Part shown: one piece after another, positions 15,931 through 23,842 of the stretch
Layout of the letters: the number at the start of each line of letters is the position of its first letter
Numbering within the stretch: the first letter of the stretch is position 1
Origin: Clostridiales bacterium UBA1316
Lineage (GTDB): Bacteria > Bacillota > Clostridia > Oscillospirales > Oscillospiraceae
Assembly (NCBI GenBank): GCA_002307055.1
Contig: DBTM01000006.1
Coordinates: 1 to 47,790 of the forward strand
Reading direction: 5' to 3'
Length of the DNA stretch: 47,790 bases
Made by a program: the position numbers and the translations under genes
Notes under the pieces: generated by a model
Databases searched by the model: none
What the model saw: only the letters and a program-made list of their open reading frames with translations
What the model was told of the DNA's origin: nothing

Positions 15931-16692
15931 ATGCTTGAAGTTAAAAATCTCACCGTGCAATACGGGAGTCTAAAAATTATCGACGATTTGACTTTCGCCG
16001 TCAAGCCGCAGGAATGGCTGATGGTTGTCGGCCCCAACGGCGCGGGCAAAAGCACGGTTGTATCCGCTATCGCACAGGGTATCCCCTACCGCGGCAAGGT
16101 TTCGCTCGGAGATCATGACGTTGCGAAAATGAAACCCAAGGACGCGGCAAAACACTTCGGCGTTTTAACGCAGAACCACTCCGTCGGATATTCGTTTACC
16201 GTTGAGGAGGTCGTCCGGCTTGGGCGCTACGCCTTTTCAAAGGGGATGTTCTCCGCCGAAAACGATGAGGACGTGCAAAAAATAGAAAAAGCCATCGAGA
16301 TAACGGGACTCGAAGCGTACCGGAAGCAGTCTGTGCTGACGCTGTCCGGCGGTGAGCTGCAGCGCACGTTTTTGGCGCAGCTGCTGGCGCAGGACCCGAT
16401 GCTGCTCATTCTGGATGAACCGACGAACCACCTTGACCTTGTCTACCAAAAGCAAATATTCGAGCTGATAAAAAATTGGATTAAAGACACCGGACGCGCC
16501 GTTATGTCCGTCGTCCACGACCTCAGCCTTGCCAAAGCCTACGGGACGCACGCTTTGCTGCTTGATAAAGGTCGGATTGTCTCCGACGGTACGATCGATG
16601 CCGTTTTGACGGCGGAGCACTTAAACCAAGTCTACGCGATGGATGTTTACGCGTGGATGCACCAAATGCTCTCGCAATGGGACGGAAAATAA
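15931..16692 (+). CDS. btuD: Corrinoid ABC transporter ATP-binding protein (BtuD-like)
   Basis: This 253-residue ABC ATPase has Walker A GPNGAGKST (34-42), the signature LSGGE (138-142), Walker B LLILDEP (158-164) and an H-loop histidine in SVVHDLS. It powers import through BtuC. The ribosome site is GAAAGGA before ATG. The FepC/BtuD subfamily is evident from sequence; corrinoid specificity comes from the riboswitch and cbiZ. Confidence 0.93.
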   Translation: MLEVKNLTVQYGSLKIIDDLTFAVKPQEWLMVVGPNGAGKSTVVSAIAQGIPYRGKVSLGDHDVAKMKPKDAAKHFGVLTQNHSVGYSFTVEEVVRLGRYAFSKGMFSAENDEDVQKIEKAIEITGLEAYRKQSVLTLSGGELQRTFLAQLLAQDPMLLILDEPTNHLDLVYQKQIFELIKNWIKDTGRAVMSVVHDLSLAKAYGTHALLLDKGRIVSDGTIDAVLTAEHLNQVYAMDVYAWMHQMLSQWDGK

Positions 16693-16725
16693 CAGTGCTA
16701 TGTGCATTTAGAGAAGCGATAACGC

Positions 16726-16830
16726 CGTAGAGGCGAACTGCGTTCGCCCGTCTGCACGATGTTTGTGCGGCGTTACGCGGGGGAGGCAATCCTCAGCCGC
16801 TTCGGCGGCAGCTCCTTTGCCAAAGGAGCC
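16726..16830 (+). repeat. Intergenic hairpin mosaic before cbiZ
   Basis: A run of compact hairpins: GGCGAAC-tgc-GTTCGCC (16732-16748), CCGC-TTCG-GCGG (16797-16808) with a UUCG-type loop, and GCTCCTTT-gcc-AAAGGAGC (16811-16829). Sequences of this kind, with AGCTCCTTTGCCAAAGGAGC at the end, recur between genes in Oscillospiraceae genomes, so I read it as a dispersed repeat rather than a gene-specific element. Confidence 0.5.
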
Positions 16831-16915
16831 TTAGATGGAGCTTTCTCGCTTTAAGCTGAATGCTTATTATGCCAGGCTTTTCATGACACTTTTACTGAGG
16901 CGGAATGGAGTTTAT

Positions 16916-17959
16916 ATGATTTTGCATCGATTTGGGAATGGGGATGTGCTCTGCCGGCGGGATCGGGCGCTGATTGTGACCTTCGGCGGCAGGCGCGAGG
17001 TACTGAGCACCTCAGCGTTCAACGGCGGGTTCAGAGATGATTTAAGGTATGTCTTCAACCAGGATTGCAAGGAAGACGGGCAAAAGGACGCGCCGCTCAA
17101 AGTGCCGACTTACGCCGGGCATATGCAGATTATCGCAGCGGAGCTTGGCCTGGAGCCGCGGTATTCCTGCGGGTTGTCTACTGCCGCGGATATGGAAAAC
17201 GTTTCAATACAGGAAGAAACTTATGACGATTTGACGGTTACGGCTGTCGTTACAGGCGGAATTGACGTCAACGGCGGACGTGTCGGTGATCCGGCAGATT
17301 GGCACGAAGCGGGCGGTGTGTCGATCCCGGTATCGGGTACGATCAATATCATGCTGTTTATTGACGCGCGCCTGCCGGAGGGCACGCTGACAAGGGCGCT
17401 TGTCACGTGCACCGAGGCAAAAACGGCGGCGCTGCAGGAGCTGCTGGCCCCGAGCGTCCGCTCGTCCGGTATCGCGACCGGTTCGGGGACGGACGGCACT
17501 TTCATTGTCGCGAACACTGATTCCCCTGTTTATCTCACCTTTGCCGGTAAGCACTCCAAGCTCGGCGAGCTCATCGGCCGAACGGTCATGAAAGCCGTCA
17601 AGGAGGCGCTGTTTAAGCAGACCGGCTTATGCGCCGCACGGCAGCTGAATATTTTTGCCCGAATCGGCAGGTACGGCATCACCCGGCAAAGTATGCTCGA
17701 CGCGCCGCCATATCCTGATGGGGCAAAGCTTGACGCGCTGGCAAAGCAAAGCGAGCTTGTCGTTATGACGTCGCTCTTTGTCCATCTGCTCGACCAGCTG
17801 CAATGGGGACTGATATCGGAAGCCGACGCGTTTGCGGCGGCGCAGAAGCTGCTGAGGGACATGGGGATGGAGGGGGCGCTGGCAGAGCCTTCAGAAGCTT
17901 TATCTGCTGAAGAACAGCTGCTTCTGCAGTACAGAACAGGGCTTATGTCTGCATTATAA
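16916..17959 (+). CDS. cbiZ: Adenosylcobinamide amidohydrolase
   Basis: This 347-residue protein matches CbiZ, which removes the side chain of (pseudo)cobalamin or adenosylcobinamide to give adenosylcobyric acid, so foreign corrinoids can be rebuilt. Recognisable stretches are ALIVTFGGRREVLSTSAFNGG, CGLSTAADMENVSI, GIDVNGGRVGDPA, GTINIMLFIDARLPEGTL and GSGTDGTFIVANTD. The frame opens at 16835, but those 27 codons run out of a repeat element; the ATG at 16916 follows TGGAG and gives the usual N-terminus. It completes the uptake-and-remodel unit under the cobalamin riboswitch. Confidence 0.88.
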   Translation: MILHRFGNGDVLCRRDRALIVTFGGRREVLSTSAFNGGFRDDLRYVFNQDCKEDGQKDAPLKVPTYAGHMQIIAAELGLEPRYSCGLSTAADMENVSIQEETYDDLTVTAVVTGGIDVNGGRVGDPADWHEAGGVSIPVSGTINIMLFIDARLPEGTLTRALVTCTEAKTAALQELLAPSVRSSGIATGSGTDGTFIVANTDSPVYLTFAGKHSKLGELIGRTVMKAVKEALFKQTGLCAARQLNIFARIGRYGITRQSMLDAPPYPDGAKLDALAKQSELVVMTSLFVHLLDQLQWGLISEADAFAAAQKLLRDMGMEGALAEPSEALSAEEQLLLQYRTGLMSAL

Positions 17960-18090
17960 GAATTGTAGAATTTTTATTTGGATTTTCATTATCGCTTCAT
18001 GCACGAGCAATGCACGAATATGGAACGACGGGCGATCGCAGATCACCCCAACGGCGCGTGTTTCGGTATGAGGAGGCTTTATATCGAGAT

Positions 18091-19527
18091 TTATTTAACT
18101 TCAACCTGATAGACGATTGTGTTCTCCGGCGCTGCGGAAGACGCGCCTTCCCAGTCGCGGTAATATTTAAAGGTGATGGATGCGTTCCCTGCTGCCAGGG
18201 CTTTAAAATTCCAGGTGTAGGTGCTGCCCGCTCCGACAATGCCTTTTTGAGCGGCTGATGAAGAATCGTTTGACGTTAACGCCGCGATACCGTTATCGGA
18301 GATCGTATAATGCCAGGCGTAGCCTGTTGTGGCATTGCCTTTGAGGACAACCCGGCCGATATCGCCGATGGAAAGCGTGTTTACCGCGCTTGAATCAAGC
18401 TGTATCGGTGCGCTGTACAGGAACTTGAATTGGTTATTGAGCAGACTGCCAAGGTCGGTAAACTTGACACTGAACTCCTGAATACCGGCTGCGTACGGGA
18501 AATAGGCATATTGCTGAAAATAGAAGACAATTGCATCGTTTGACAGATAAAATTCCGGATTTGAGCCGATATCCGTGAAGGGGCTGAAATCAAATTCCGA
18601 GAGGTCCCCCGCCGCTATTCTCCTGTCAATCTCTTTTCGGACTGCCGCGTCGATGAATTTTATATAGGCGCTGCCGCTGTTCATCAGGTCGCTGAGCTGG
18701 AGGGTCTTCCCTGTTGCCAGATCGACTGTATAGGCGCTTTGGACTGTTGTGCCATGCGCACCGCCCGCGTATTGATAATCGGTCAGGACAATACTGATAA
18801 GGCCGTTCTGATTATACGCGACGGTGTAATCATAATAGGTTTCGCACATACCGACGGCACCTGTATAGCCGTCCTGAATCGCCTGCGCCATATCACCGGC
18901 GTTTTTTTGTCCCTCACGCAGCGCGTTTTGCGCTGCGTTTTTTAGTAGGGTGTTGATGCCGCTCATGACATTCTCATCCGCGAGCCCGGACAGCTGAGGG
19001 TATTGGATGGTTGTATTCAGGTATTTTATCTCCGAGGTGATTTTTTCGGTTGTTATCGAGACGGTGTTTTCGAGGCGCCTGAGAAGCGTCACCTGGCTAT
19101 TTTCTGTACTATACGAGGTATTCAAAGCAAATATGGAGGAAAACAGCCCGGAATCCATATAAGCGCGGTTTGAAATCAGTTCAAGTCCCGTGCCGGAACG
19201 GACATCGGCTGCATAGTGATGACCGTTGTCCGTTATCGTCTGATTCGTGAAATCGAGTGTGACGGTATCGCCGTCTTTGGATATAACCACTGTTTTGACG
19301 CCGCCTGCATCCGACCACGCGACGTCATAGCCGAGCGCCTCACAAACGGTGCGCACAGGCAGGATGATGCTTTGCCCGTCCACTACTGCCGGTGCGCCGA
19401 GGCATCTGCCGTCAAATAAAACGCTTGTATCGCTTCCGGCTGCGGACGCCGCTGCCGGTATAGCTCCGGTTAACAGCAGAGTCGAGATAAGAACAGTTAT
19501 AAAAAATGTCATCGTTTTTTTATTCAT
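18091..19527 (-). CDS. Secreted protein: stalk domain, DUF4163/DUF3298 and chagasin-like domain
   Basis: This 478-residue exported protein has a signal peptide (to about Ala 29), a copper-amine-oxidase-N-type stalk domain (about 32-120; VVDGQSIILPVRTVCEALGYDVAW), a DUF4163-like segment (about 150-250), a DUF3298 RsiV-like domain (about 255-370; DYQYAGGAHGTTVQSAYTVDLATGK), and a C-terminal chagasin/I42 protease-inhibitor-like domain (about 390-478; GNATTGYAWHYTISDNGI and GSTYTWNFKALAAGNASITFKYYRDWE). The ATG at 19527 has GGGAAGTG upstream. The gene starts 4 bp after the stop of its paralogue. The likely site is the cell surface; the role is unknown. Confidence 0.8.
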   Translation of the reverse strand: MNKKTMTFFITVLISTLLLTGAIPAAASAAGSDTSVLFDGRCLGAPAVVDGQSIILPVRTVCEALGYDVAWSDAGGVKTVVISKDGDTVTLDFTNQTITDNGHHYAADVRSGTGLELISNRAYMDSGLFSSIFALNTSYSTENSQVTLLRRLENTVSITTEKITSEIKYLNTTIQYPQLSGLADENVMSGINTLLKNAAQNALREGQKNAGDMAQAIQDGYTGAVGMCETYYDYTVAYNQNGLISIVLTDYQYAGGAHGTTVQSAYTVDLATGKTLQLSDLMNSGSAYIKFIDAAVRKEIDRRIAAGDLSEFDFSPFTDIGSNPEFYLSNDAIVFYFQQYAYFPYAAGIQEFSVKFTDLGSLLNNQFKFLYSAPIQLDSSAVNTLSIGDIGRVVLKGNATTGYAWHYTISDNGIAALTSNDSSSAAQKGIVGAGSTYTWNFKALAAGNASITFKYYRDWEGASSAAPENTIVYQVEVK

Positions 19528-19531
19528 AATA

Positions 19532-20680
19532 TCACTTCCCAATAATAACGGTGTAGACGATGGTGTCCTCAGGCGCGGAATCGGAGCTGTCATCCCAGGC
19601 TCTGTAGTATTTAAAGGTAATGCTTGCCGTGCCTGCTTTCAGGGCTCTGAAATCCCAGGTAAAGGTGCCCCCGGCACCCACTTCACCAGCCTGCGCGTCA
19701 GACTGGTATTGGTCGCGGCTGTATTCCACAATGCTGCTGTCATCAATCGTGTATTGCCACATGTAGCCTGTCGAGGGGTTCCCTGTTAAAGCAGCCTGAC
19801 CGATATCGCCGATGGCGAGCTTATTAGCCGCATATGGGTCAAGGATGATGGTTTTAATCGTTAAAGATGCGTATTCGGGCTTGAGGAGGTCCGACACGTC
19901 GGAATACGGGATGGGGTATTCCTGAATACCGTCGGCATAGGTAAAATATTCGTATTCCTGAAAATAGAAGACGAGGCTGTCGGGCGTCAGATAGAACGAC
20001 GGATGATCGCCGATGTCCGAAAATGGGGCGATTTCAGAGAGCGTGTTGTTTTTTATCTGACCGTCAATTTTTGTCTGTATGGCGGCGTTGATCCGGTCTC
20101 TGCAGCCGCTGCCGTCGGTCATCAGGTCGCCGAGACTGAGCTGCCTGCCGGTTGTGAGGTCAAAGGTGTAGGAGCTCCGCGTGTCCCCGCCGTGCGCTGC
20201 GCCGCGGTAACGGTAATCGGAGAGGTTTATGCTCAGGATACCATTAAGATTATACGGGACGGTGTAGCTCAGGTAGATTTGGTACGGATTTATATTGTCC
20301 TGATCGTCAGAGGCGTACTCCCTGCTCTCGGCTTCCCAGGGCTTGATATCCTGTTGAGCCGCCGCCATGACATCGCTGAAAACGGCGTTGATGCTGTCCT
20401 GTACCGCGCTGTCTTTAAGTCCGGTCAGCTTCGGAATTTCAATCGCAGTGTCGATATAATCTGACTTATACTCGGATTTGACGGATTCGATGGTTACAAT
20501 ACCGGTCAGCTTATCCGCCGTCTCTGCTCCGGCTGCCGACGGAGAAGGCGTTTCAGAGGTCACGGGTTGTCCGGAGTCCGCGGGAGGACTGACGGATGTG
20601 CTCTTTTTTATGAAAGCGCAGCCTGAAAAAAGAGAGAGGACTAACAGTAACGCCGCGCAGATAATAACCGACTTTTTCAT
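19532..20680 (-). CDS. Lipoprotein: DUF4163/DUF3298 and chagasin-like domain
   Basis: This 382-residue paralogue of the downstream gene lacks the stalk domain. It is a lipoprotein with lipobox FSGC (Cys21) and a Ser/Pro-rich linker to about residue 60. The DUF4163/DUF3298 part has SDYRYRGAAHGGDTRSSYTFDLTTGR, and the chagasin-like end has GNPSTGYMWQYTIDDSSI and GGTFTWDFRALKAGTASITFKYYRAWD. The NPSTGY loop is the inhibitory loop motif of chagasins, so binding of papain-like cysteine proteases is possible. The two genes form an operon that probably arose by duplication. Confidence 0.8.
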   Translation of the reverse strand: MKKSVIICAALLLVLSLFSGCAFIKKSTSVSPPADSGQPVTSETPSPSAAGAETADKLTGIVTIESVKSEYKSDYIDTAIEIPKLTGLKDSAVQDSINAVFSDVMAAAQQDIKPWEAESREYASDDQDNINPYQIYLSYTVPYNLNGILSINLSDYRYRGAAHGGDTRSSYTFDLTTGRQLSLGDLMTDGSGCRDRINAAIQTKIDGQIKNNTLSEIAPFSDIGDHPSFYLTPDSLVFYFQEYEYFTYADGIQEYPIPYSDVSDLLKPEYASLTIKTIILDPYAANKLAIGDIGQAALTGNPSTGYMWQYTIDDSSIVEYSRDQYQSDAQAGEVGAGGTFTWDFRALKAGTASITFKYYRAWDDSSDSAPEDTIVYTVIIGK

Positions 20681-20724
20681 AAATTGTCTTCTTTCTTATT
20701 TCATATAGATGAACCAATGCCATT

Positions 20725-20753
20725 ATTTTAACAACTCTTGTCTGTTTAATCAA
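20725..20753 (-). promoter_or_regulatory. Promoter of the DUF3298 gene pair
   Basis: On the minus strand TTGATT and TAAAAT are exactly 17 bp apart, 45 bp upstream of the lipoprotein start. It is divergent from the BlaI-type promoter only 25 bp away. Confidence 0.6.
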
Positions 20754-20777
20754 TAAATATAACGATCAGGATATATA

Positions 20778-20808
20778 TTGACATTTACATTCTACTGATG
20801 TAGAATGT
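20778..20808 (+). promoter_or_regulatory. Promoter and operator of the BlaI/BlaR-type operon
   Basis: A perfect TTGACA (20778-20783) and TAGAAT (20801-20806) are 17 bp apart. A perfect 9-bp inverted repeat, ACATTCTAC (20787-20795) and GTAGAATGT (20800-20808), covers the spacer and -10. Size and ACA/TGT ends match BlaI/MecI operators, so repressor binding would block the promoter directly (autoregulation). A further TGTAGAA half-site lies at about 20831. Confidence 0.8.
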
Positions 20809-20849
20809 GTTTGCAGTTGATTCTTCAATTGTAGAAGGGGCGAAAATCC

Positions 20850-21251
20850 ATGGCTGAGTCATTTAGAACTGAACCGATCAGGCGACTGCCGGATTCGGAG
20901 CTGGAGATTATGAAAATTGTCTGGGATGCCGGAGGCTGCGCGACTTCCGCCCAGGTACTCGAGCAGCTTAAAGACAAGCGCTCCTGGAAAACAACGTCTG
21001 TACTGACCTTTTTATCGCGGCTGGCTGAAAAAGGCTTCCTCACCGTTGAGCGGGAGGGAAAGATAAACCGCTATACCGCACTTGTGCATGAACAGGATTA
21101 TCTCGAAAAAGAGAGCAAATCGATACTGGAGAAGCTTTACGGAAATTCGCTGACGACGCTCGTTGCCTCATTATACGACAGCAAGTCCGTCAACGCGGAG
21201 GATTTACAGGCACTCTGCCTCTATATTGAAGAAAAAACGAAGGAGGGGTGA
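20850..21251 (+). CDS. BlaI/MecI/CopY-family transcriptional repressor
   Basis: This 133-residue winged-helix repressor has DSELEIMKIVWDAGGCATSAQVLEQLKDKRSWKTTSVLTFLSRLAEKGFLTVEREGK (about 15-72), typical of BlaI, followed by a dimerisation region. In the classic system BlaR cleaves BlaI on antibiotic binding. Here it precedes the BlaR-like gene by 3 bp, with a matching operator upstream. The signal is probably not a beta-lactam because the BlaR partner lacks a penicillin-binding sensor. Confidence 0.92.
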   Translation: MAESFRTEPIRRLPDSELEIMKIVWDAGGCATSAQVLEQLKDKRSWKTTSVLTFLSRLAEKGFLTVEREGKINRYTALVHEQDYLEKESKSILEKLYGNSLTTLVASLYDSKSVNAEDLQALCLYIEEKTKEG

Positions 21252-21254
21252 GAC

Positions 21255-23390
21255 GTGGCACACTTTCTGAACTCTGTTTTTGAAATCTCTCTCGTTTCTT
21301 CGGTTGTGATTGCCGCGCTGCTTCTTGTTTCACCGCTGCTGGCCAGAAAATATTCTGCGAAAAGCCTGTGCATCGTCTGGCTCGCGCTTTCGCTGCGTTT
21401 GATTGTGCCGCTGACGTATCACCTGCCGGTGACATTGATCAGCATCAGCTTACCAGCGGCTGTTCAGAGCGTTTTTGAGGTGCCTGCATACGAAGCGCCG
21501 ACTGTTACGGACATTGAGCTGCCGTTGGATACATCCGCAGTGATGCTGCCGACAGCAGCACCTTCGATTAAGACGACGGTACCCTCGAATAGTTCCGGCA
21601 TAAAGCAAAAAATTCCGGCAGGGCGCTTGACTGATACGGATATTATCGCCGGTGTTTGGGCATTGGGTGTTTTGTCCTTTTTAACAATACGCTTAGGCGG
21701 CTATTATCTGCTGAAAAGGAATATCCGCCGCTTTTCCAAACCGCATGCAAGCCCACTTATTCTCGAGGTATTTCAGAAGGTTATCGGCCAGATGGGGCTA
21801 ACGGGCAGGTCGGTATCCGTGCGCGTGTTTTCAAAGATAAGCAGCCCGATGCTGACAGGGTTTGCGCGTCCGGTCATCCTGCTGCCGGTGCGGGAATATC
21901 AGGACGGCGGTGAGCTGGAGCTCATATTCCGGCACGAGCTGGTGCATTACAAAAGAAAAGACATCTGGTTCAAGCTTTTATTGGAGTGCGCAAACGCCGT
22001 GCATTGGTTTAATCCGTTTGTGTATCTGTTGACGCGCGAGGCCAACAGGCAGATTGAAACCGCGTGCGACCAGGAAATTGTCCAGGGCGGCGACCTGCAG
22101 CTGCGTAAAAAATACGGCGAGGCAATCCTGGCGTCCATGTCGCAGGATCATAGTCGGCAGCGCGGCGTTCCGGTTGTGATCGCCGCTGTGACGGTGATGC
22201 TGGCGGCTAGCGTTCTCGTGGCGTGCCGGGCGACGGGCAGCACGGCAGCATCGGCGTCGGTATCGGCATCAGCCACAGCGTCAGGAACTGTTTATGTTTC
22301 CGCCTCAGCTTCCCCGTCCGCGTCTGACGCGGCAGAACCCACGCTGACAGCAGCTGAGCTTGTCAAGCGCCATGCGCTGGCAGTAAGCTGGGCTGAAGCC
22401 GTCAAGCAGAATGACGGCAAGGCGCAGTATGCGCTGATGACCAAAGCGCTGCAGGATAAATATTATGACGAGTTAGCAGGTCTCAACTGGGTCACCGGCG
22501 AGGCGAGCCTCACAGTCAAGGACTATACCATTCAGGAACTCGTCGGCGGAATCCGCATTATCTACAACTATAGCATCGGCTCGCACGCGGGTATCAGTAT
22601 AAGCCAGGATCTGACCGTTAAGGAAGAGGACGGCGCATTGAAAATTGACACCTTATCGAGACTTCAGCCGACGGACCATTATCGCCAGATGACACTTACG
22701 CTGAATTGGGCGGAAGCTGTCAAGCAGCGTTTGGGCAAGACACAGTATGCGATGATGACAAAAGCACTGCAGAATAAATCCTATGATGAGCTGGCGGGGC
22801 TCAACTGGGTCACGGGCGTGTCGAGCCCATGGGTCGAGAGTTATGGCATTGACGAACGAGACAGCGGAATCCGAATCTACTATTTCTACGCATCATCCGC
22901 CTTTCCCGGCAGCAGCTGTACGCAGGACCTCACTTTTAAAGAAGAAGACAGTACGCTAAAAATCGACTCTCTGTCCGTTCTGCAACCTCTGACAAGTCTA
23001 GATACATCGTCTCAGTCCGGCATACCAACGATTCATGATTTGTCCAGCTTGCTCGGTGTGACGAAAGAAAAGCTGCTCAAAATTATACCCGAAAAGCCCG
23101 TCACGGTGGATGAAGGCGGCCTTGGTTTTGAAAAAACTGGTATTCGCGTCTGGTTTGATACGGCGACGTATACGAAGGTCGCGCAAATTGAAATTATGTC
23201 CGATCAGATCGATATTGCGGGCTTTAAGCTCGGTGACAGCTATAAGGATTTCAAAGTCAGATTCGGCATGCCGATCAGCGATACGAATGGCGACGCGCAC
23301 TTTGCCAATAGCAACTATTATCTTTCGGTTGTGCGGGACACGTCGACTGATAAAATAATAGCGTTCTATATTCTGGCGGACAATTTTTAA
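21255..23390 (+). CDS. BlaR/MecR-like M56 metalloprotease with duplicated extracellular domain
   Basis: This 711-residue membrane protein has N-terminal helices, then an M56 zinc protease (about 130-300) with the HELVH motif at 227-231 and NRQIETACDQEIV, then one membrane helix (VVIAAVTVMLAASVLVAC). After an Ala/Ser linker come two tandem copies of a roughly 100-residue module (about 375-475 and 482-580; both contain AEAVKQ, YDELAGLNWVTG and DLT.KEED..LKID), and a final roughly 120-residue domain. No SxxK/SxN/KTG transpeptidase sensor is present. The linker between protease and last helix is short for the family. GTG start behind GGAGGGG. Confidence 0.88.
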   Translation: MAHFLNSVFEISLVSSVVIAALLLVSPLLARKYSAKSLCIVWLALSLRLIVPLTYHLPVTLISISLPAAVQSVFEVPAYEAPTVTDIELPLDTSAVMLPTAAPSIKTTVPSNSSGIKQKIPAGRLTDTDIIAGVWALGVLSFLTIRLGGYYLLKRNIRRFSKPHASPLILEVFQKVIGQMGLTGRSVSVRVFSKISSPMLTGFARPVILLPVREYQDGGELELIFRHELVHYKRKDIWFKLLLECANAVHWFNPFVYLLTREANRQIETACDQEIVQGGDLQLRKKYGEAILASMSQDHSRQRGVPVVIAAVTVMLAASVLVACRATGSTAASASVSASATASGTVYVSASASPSASDAAEPTLTAAELVKRHALAVSWAEAVKQNDGKAQYALMTKALQDKYYDELAGLNWVTGEASLTVKDYTIQELVGGIRIIYNYSIGSHAGISISQDLTVKEEDGALKIDTLSRLQPTDHYRQMTLTLNWAEAVKQRLGKTQYAMMTKALQNKSYDELAGLNWVTGVSSPWVESYGIDERDSGIRIYYFYASSAFPGSSCTQDLTFKEEDSTLKIDSLSVLQPLTSLDTSSQSGIPTIHDLSSLLGVTKEKLLKIIPEKPVTVDEGGLGFEKTGIRVWFDTATYTKVAQIEIMSDQIDIAGFKLGDSYKDFKVRFGMPISDTNGDAHFANSNYYLSVVRDTSTDKIIAFYILADNF
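22374..22997 (+). repeat. In-gene tandem duplication in the BlaR-like sensor
   Basis: Two successive units of about 320 bp encode nearly parallel sequences (WAEAVKQ...QYALMTKALQ and WAEAVKQ...QYAMMTKALQ, both continuing with YDELAGLNWVTG). The DNA copies are diverged, so the duplication is old enough to have functional meaning. Confidence 0.8.
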
Positions 23391-23410
23391 GTGATTATGC
23401 TCATATATAC

Positions 23411-23436
23411 GTCATTCCCGCCTGCGTGGGAATGAC
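23411..23436 (+). repeat. GTCATTCCC palindrome
   Basis: Perfect 9-bp arms GTCATTCCC (23411-23419) and GGGAATGAC (23428-23436) just after the BlaR-like stop. This is a widespread intergenic palindrome type and may also act as a weak terminator. Confidence 0.6.
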
Positions 23437-23467
23437 AAGCGCGCGGGCATTGGGGGAGGAAGAATTT

Positions 23468-23713
23468 TTGAAGGTCAGTAAATTCTTGTATAATATTGTG
23501 TTCAACATTTGTGTTGCCATTATCATGTCGGTCATGATGTCGTTTGTTCTGGCGCTGGTGAACACCTGGATTCCGGGGGTCGGCGCGCCAAAGGGGTTTC
23601 CCCTGATTTGGCTTAAGTCTTTTATCGTCGCGGTCATCGTTGCGATCCCTGTGACCTTTATTACAATACCGTTTGTCAGGAAAATACTCGGTTTTTTAGA
23701 GATAAATAACTAA
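23468..23713 (+). CDS. DUF2798-type small membrane protein
   Basis: This 81-residue protein has two membrane helices and the DUF2798 pattern (NICVAIIMSVMMSFVLALVNTWIPG, then LKSFIVAVIVAIPVTFITIPFVRKI). Function is unknown. The TTG at 23468 is chosen because GGAGGA sits exactly 7 bases before it; the longer frame from 23426 would begin inside a palindromic repeat. It may be transcribed from the BlaI-type operon. Confidence 0.75.
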   Translation: MKVSKFLYNIVFNICVAIIMSVMMSFVLALVNTWIPGVGAPKGFPLIWLKSFIVAVIVAIPVTFITIPFVRKILGFLEINN

Positions 23714-23751
23714 TCACGGCGGCGACATCCGCCGTTGCGCTGAAACAAAGG

Positions 23752-23790
23752 AAAAGAACTGCCGGTCAGTGACGCCGACAGTTCTTTTGT
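23752..23790. terminator. Bidirectional terminator
   Basis: AAAAGAACTG (23752-23761) pairs with CAGTTCTTTT (23779-23788). The stem has A-rich and T-rich flanks on both sides and separates the DUF2798 gene from the convergent SLH gene. Confidence 0.75.
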
Positions 23791-23842
23791 TATTCAAAGC
23801 GCTGTCAATGGGTGACGCGCTGCGAGGGTATAATGATCCGGG

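Noticed and set aside
21255..23390. Beta-lactam sensor BlaR1
   Set aside because: No SxxK, SxN or KTG transpeptidase motifs occur in the extracellular part.
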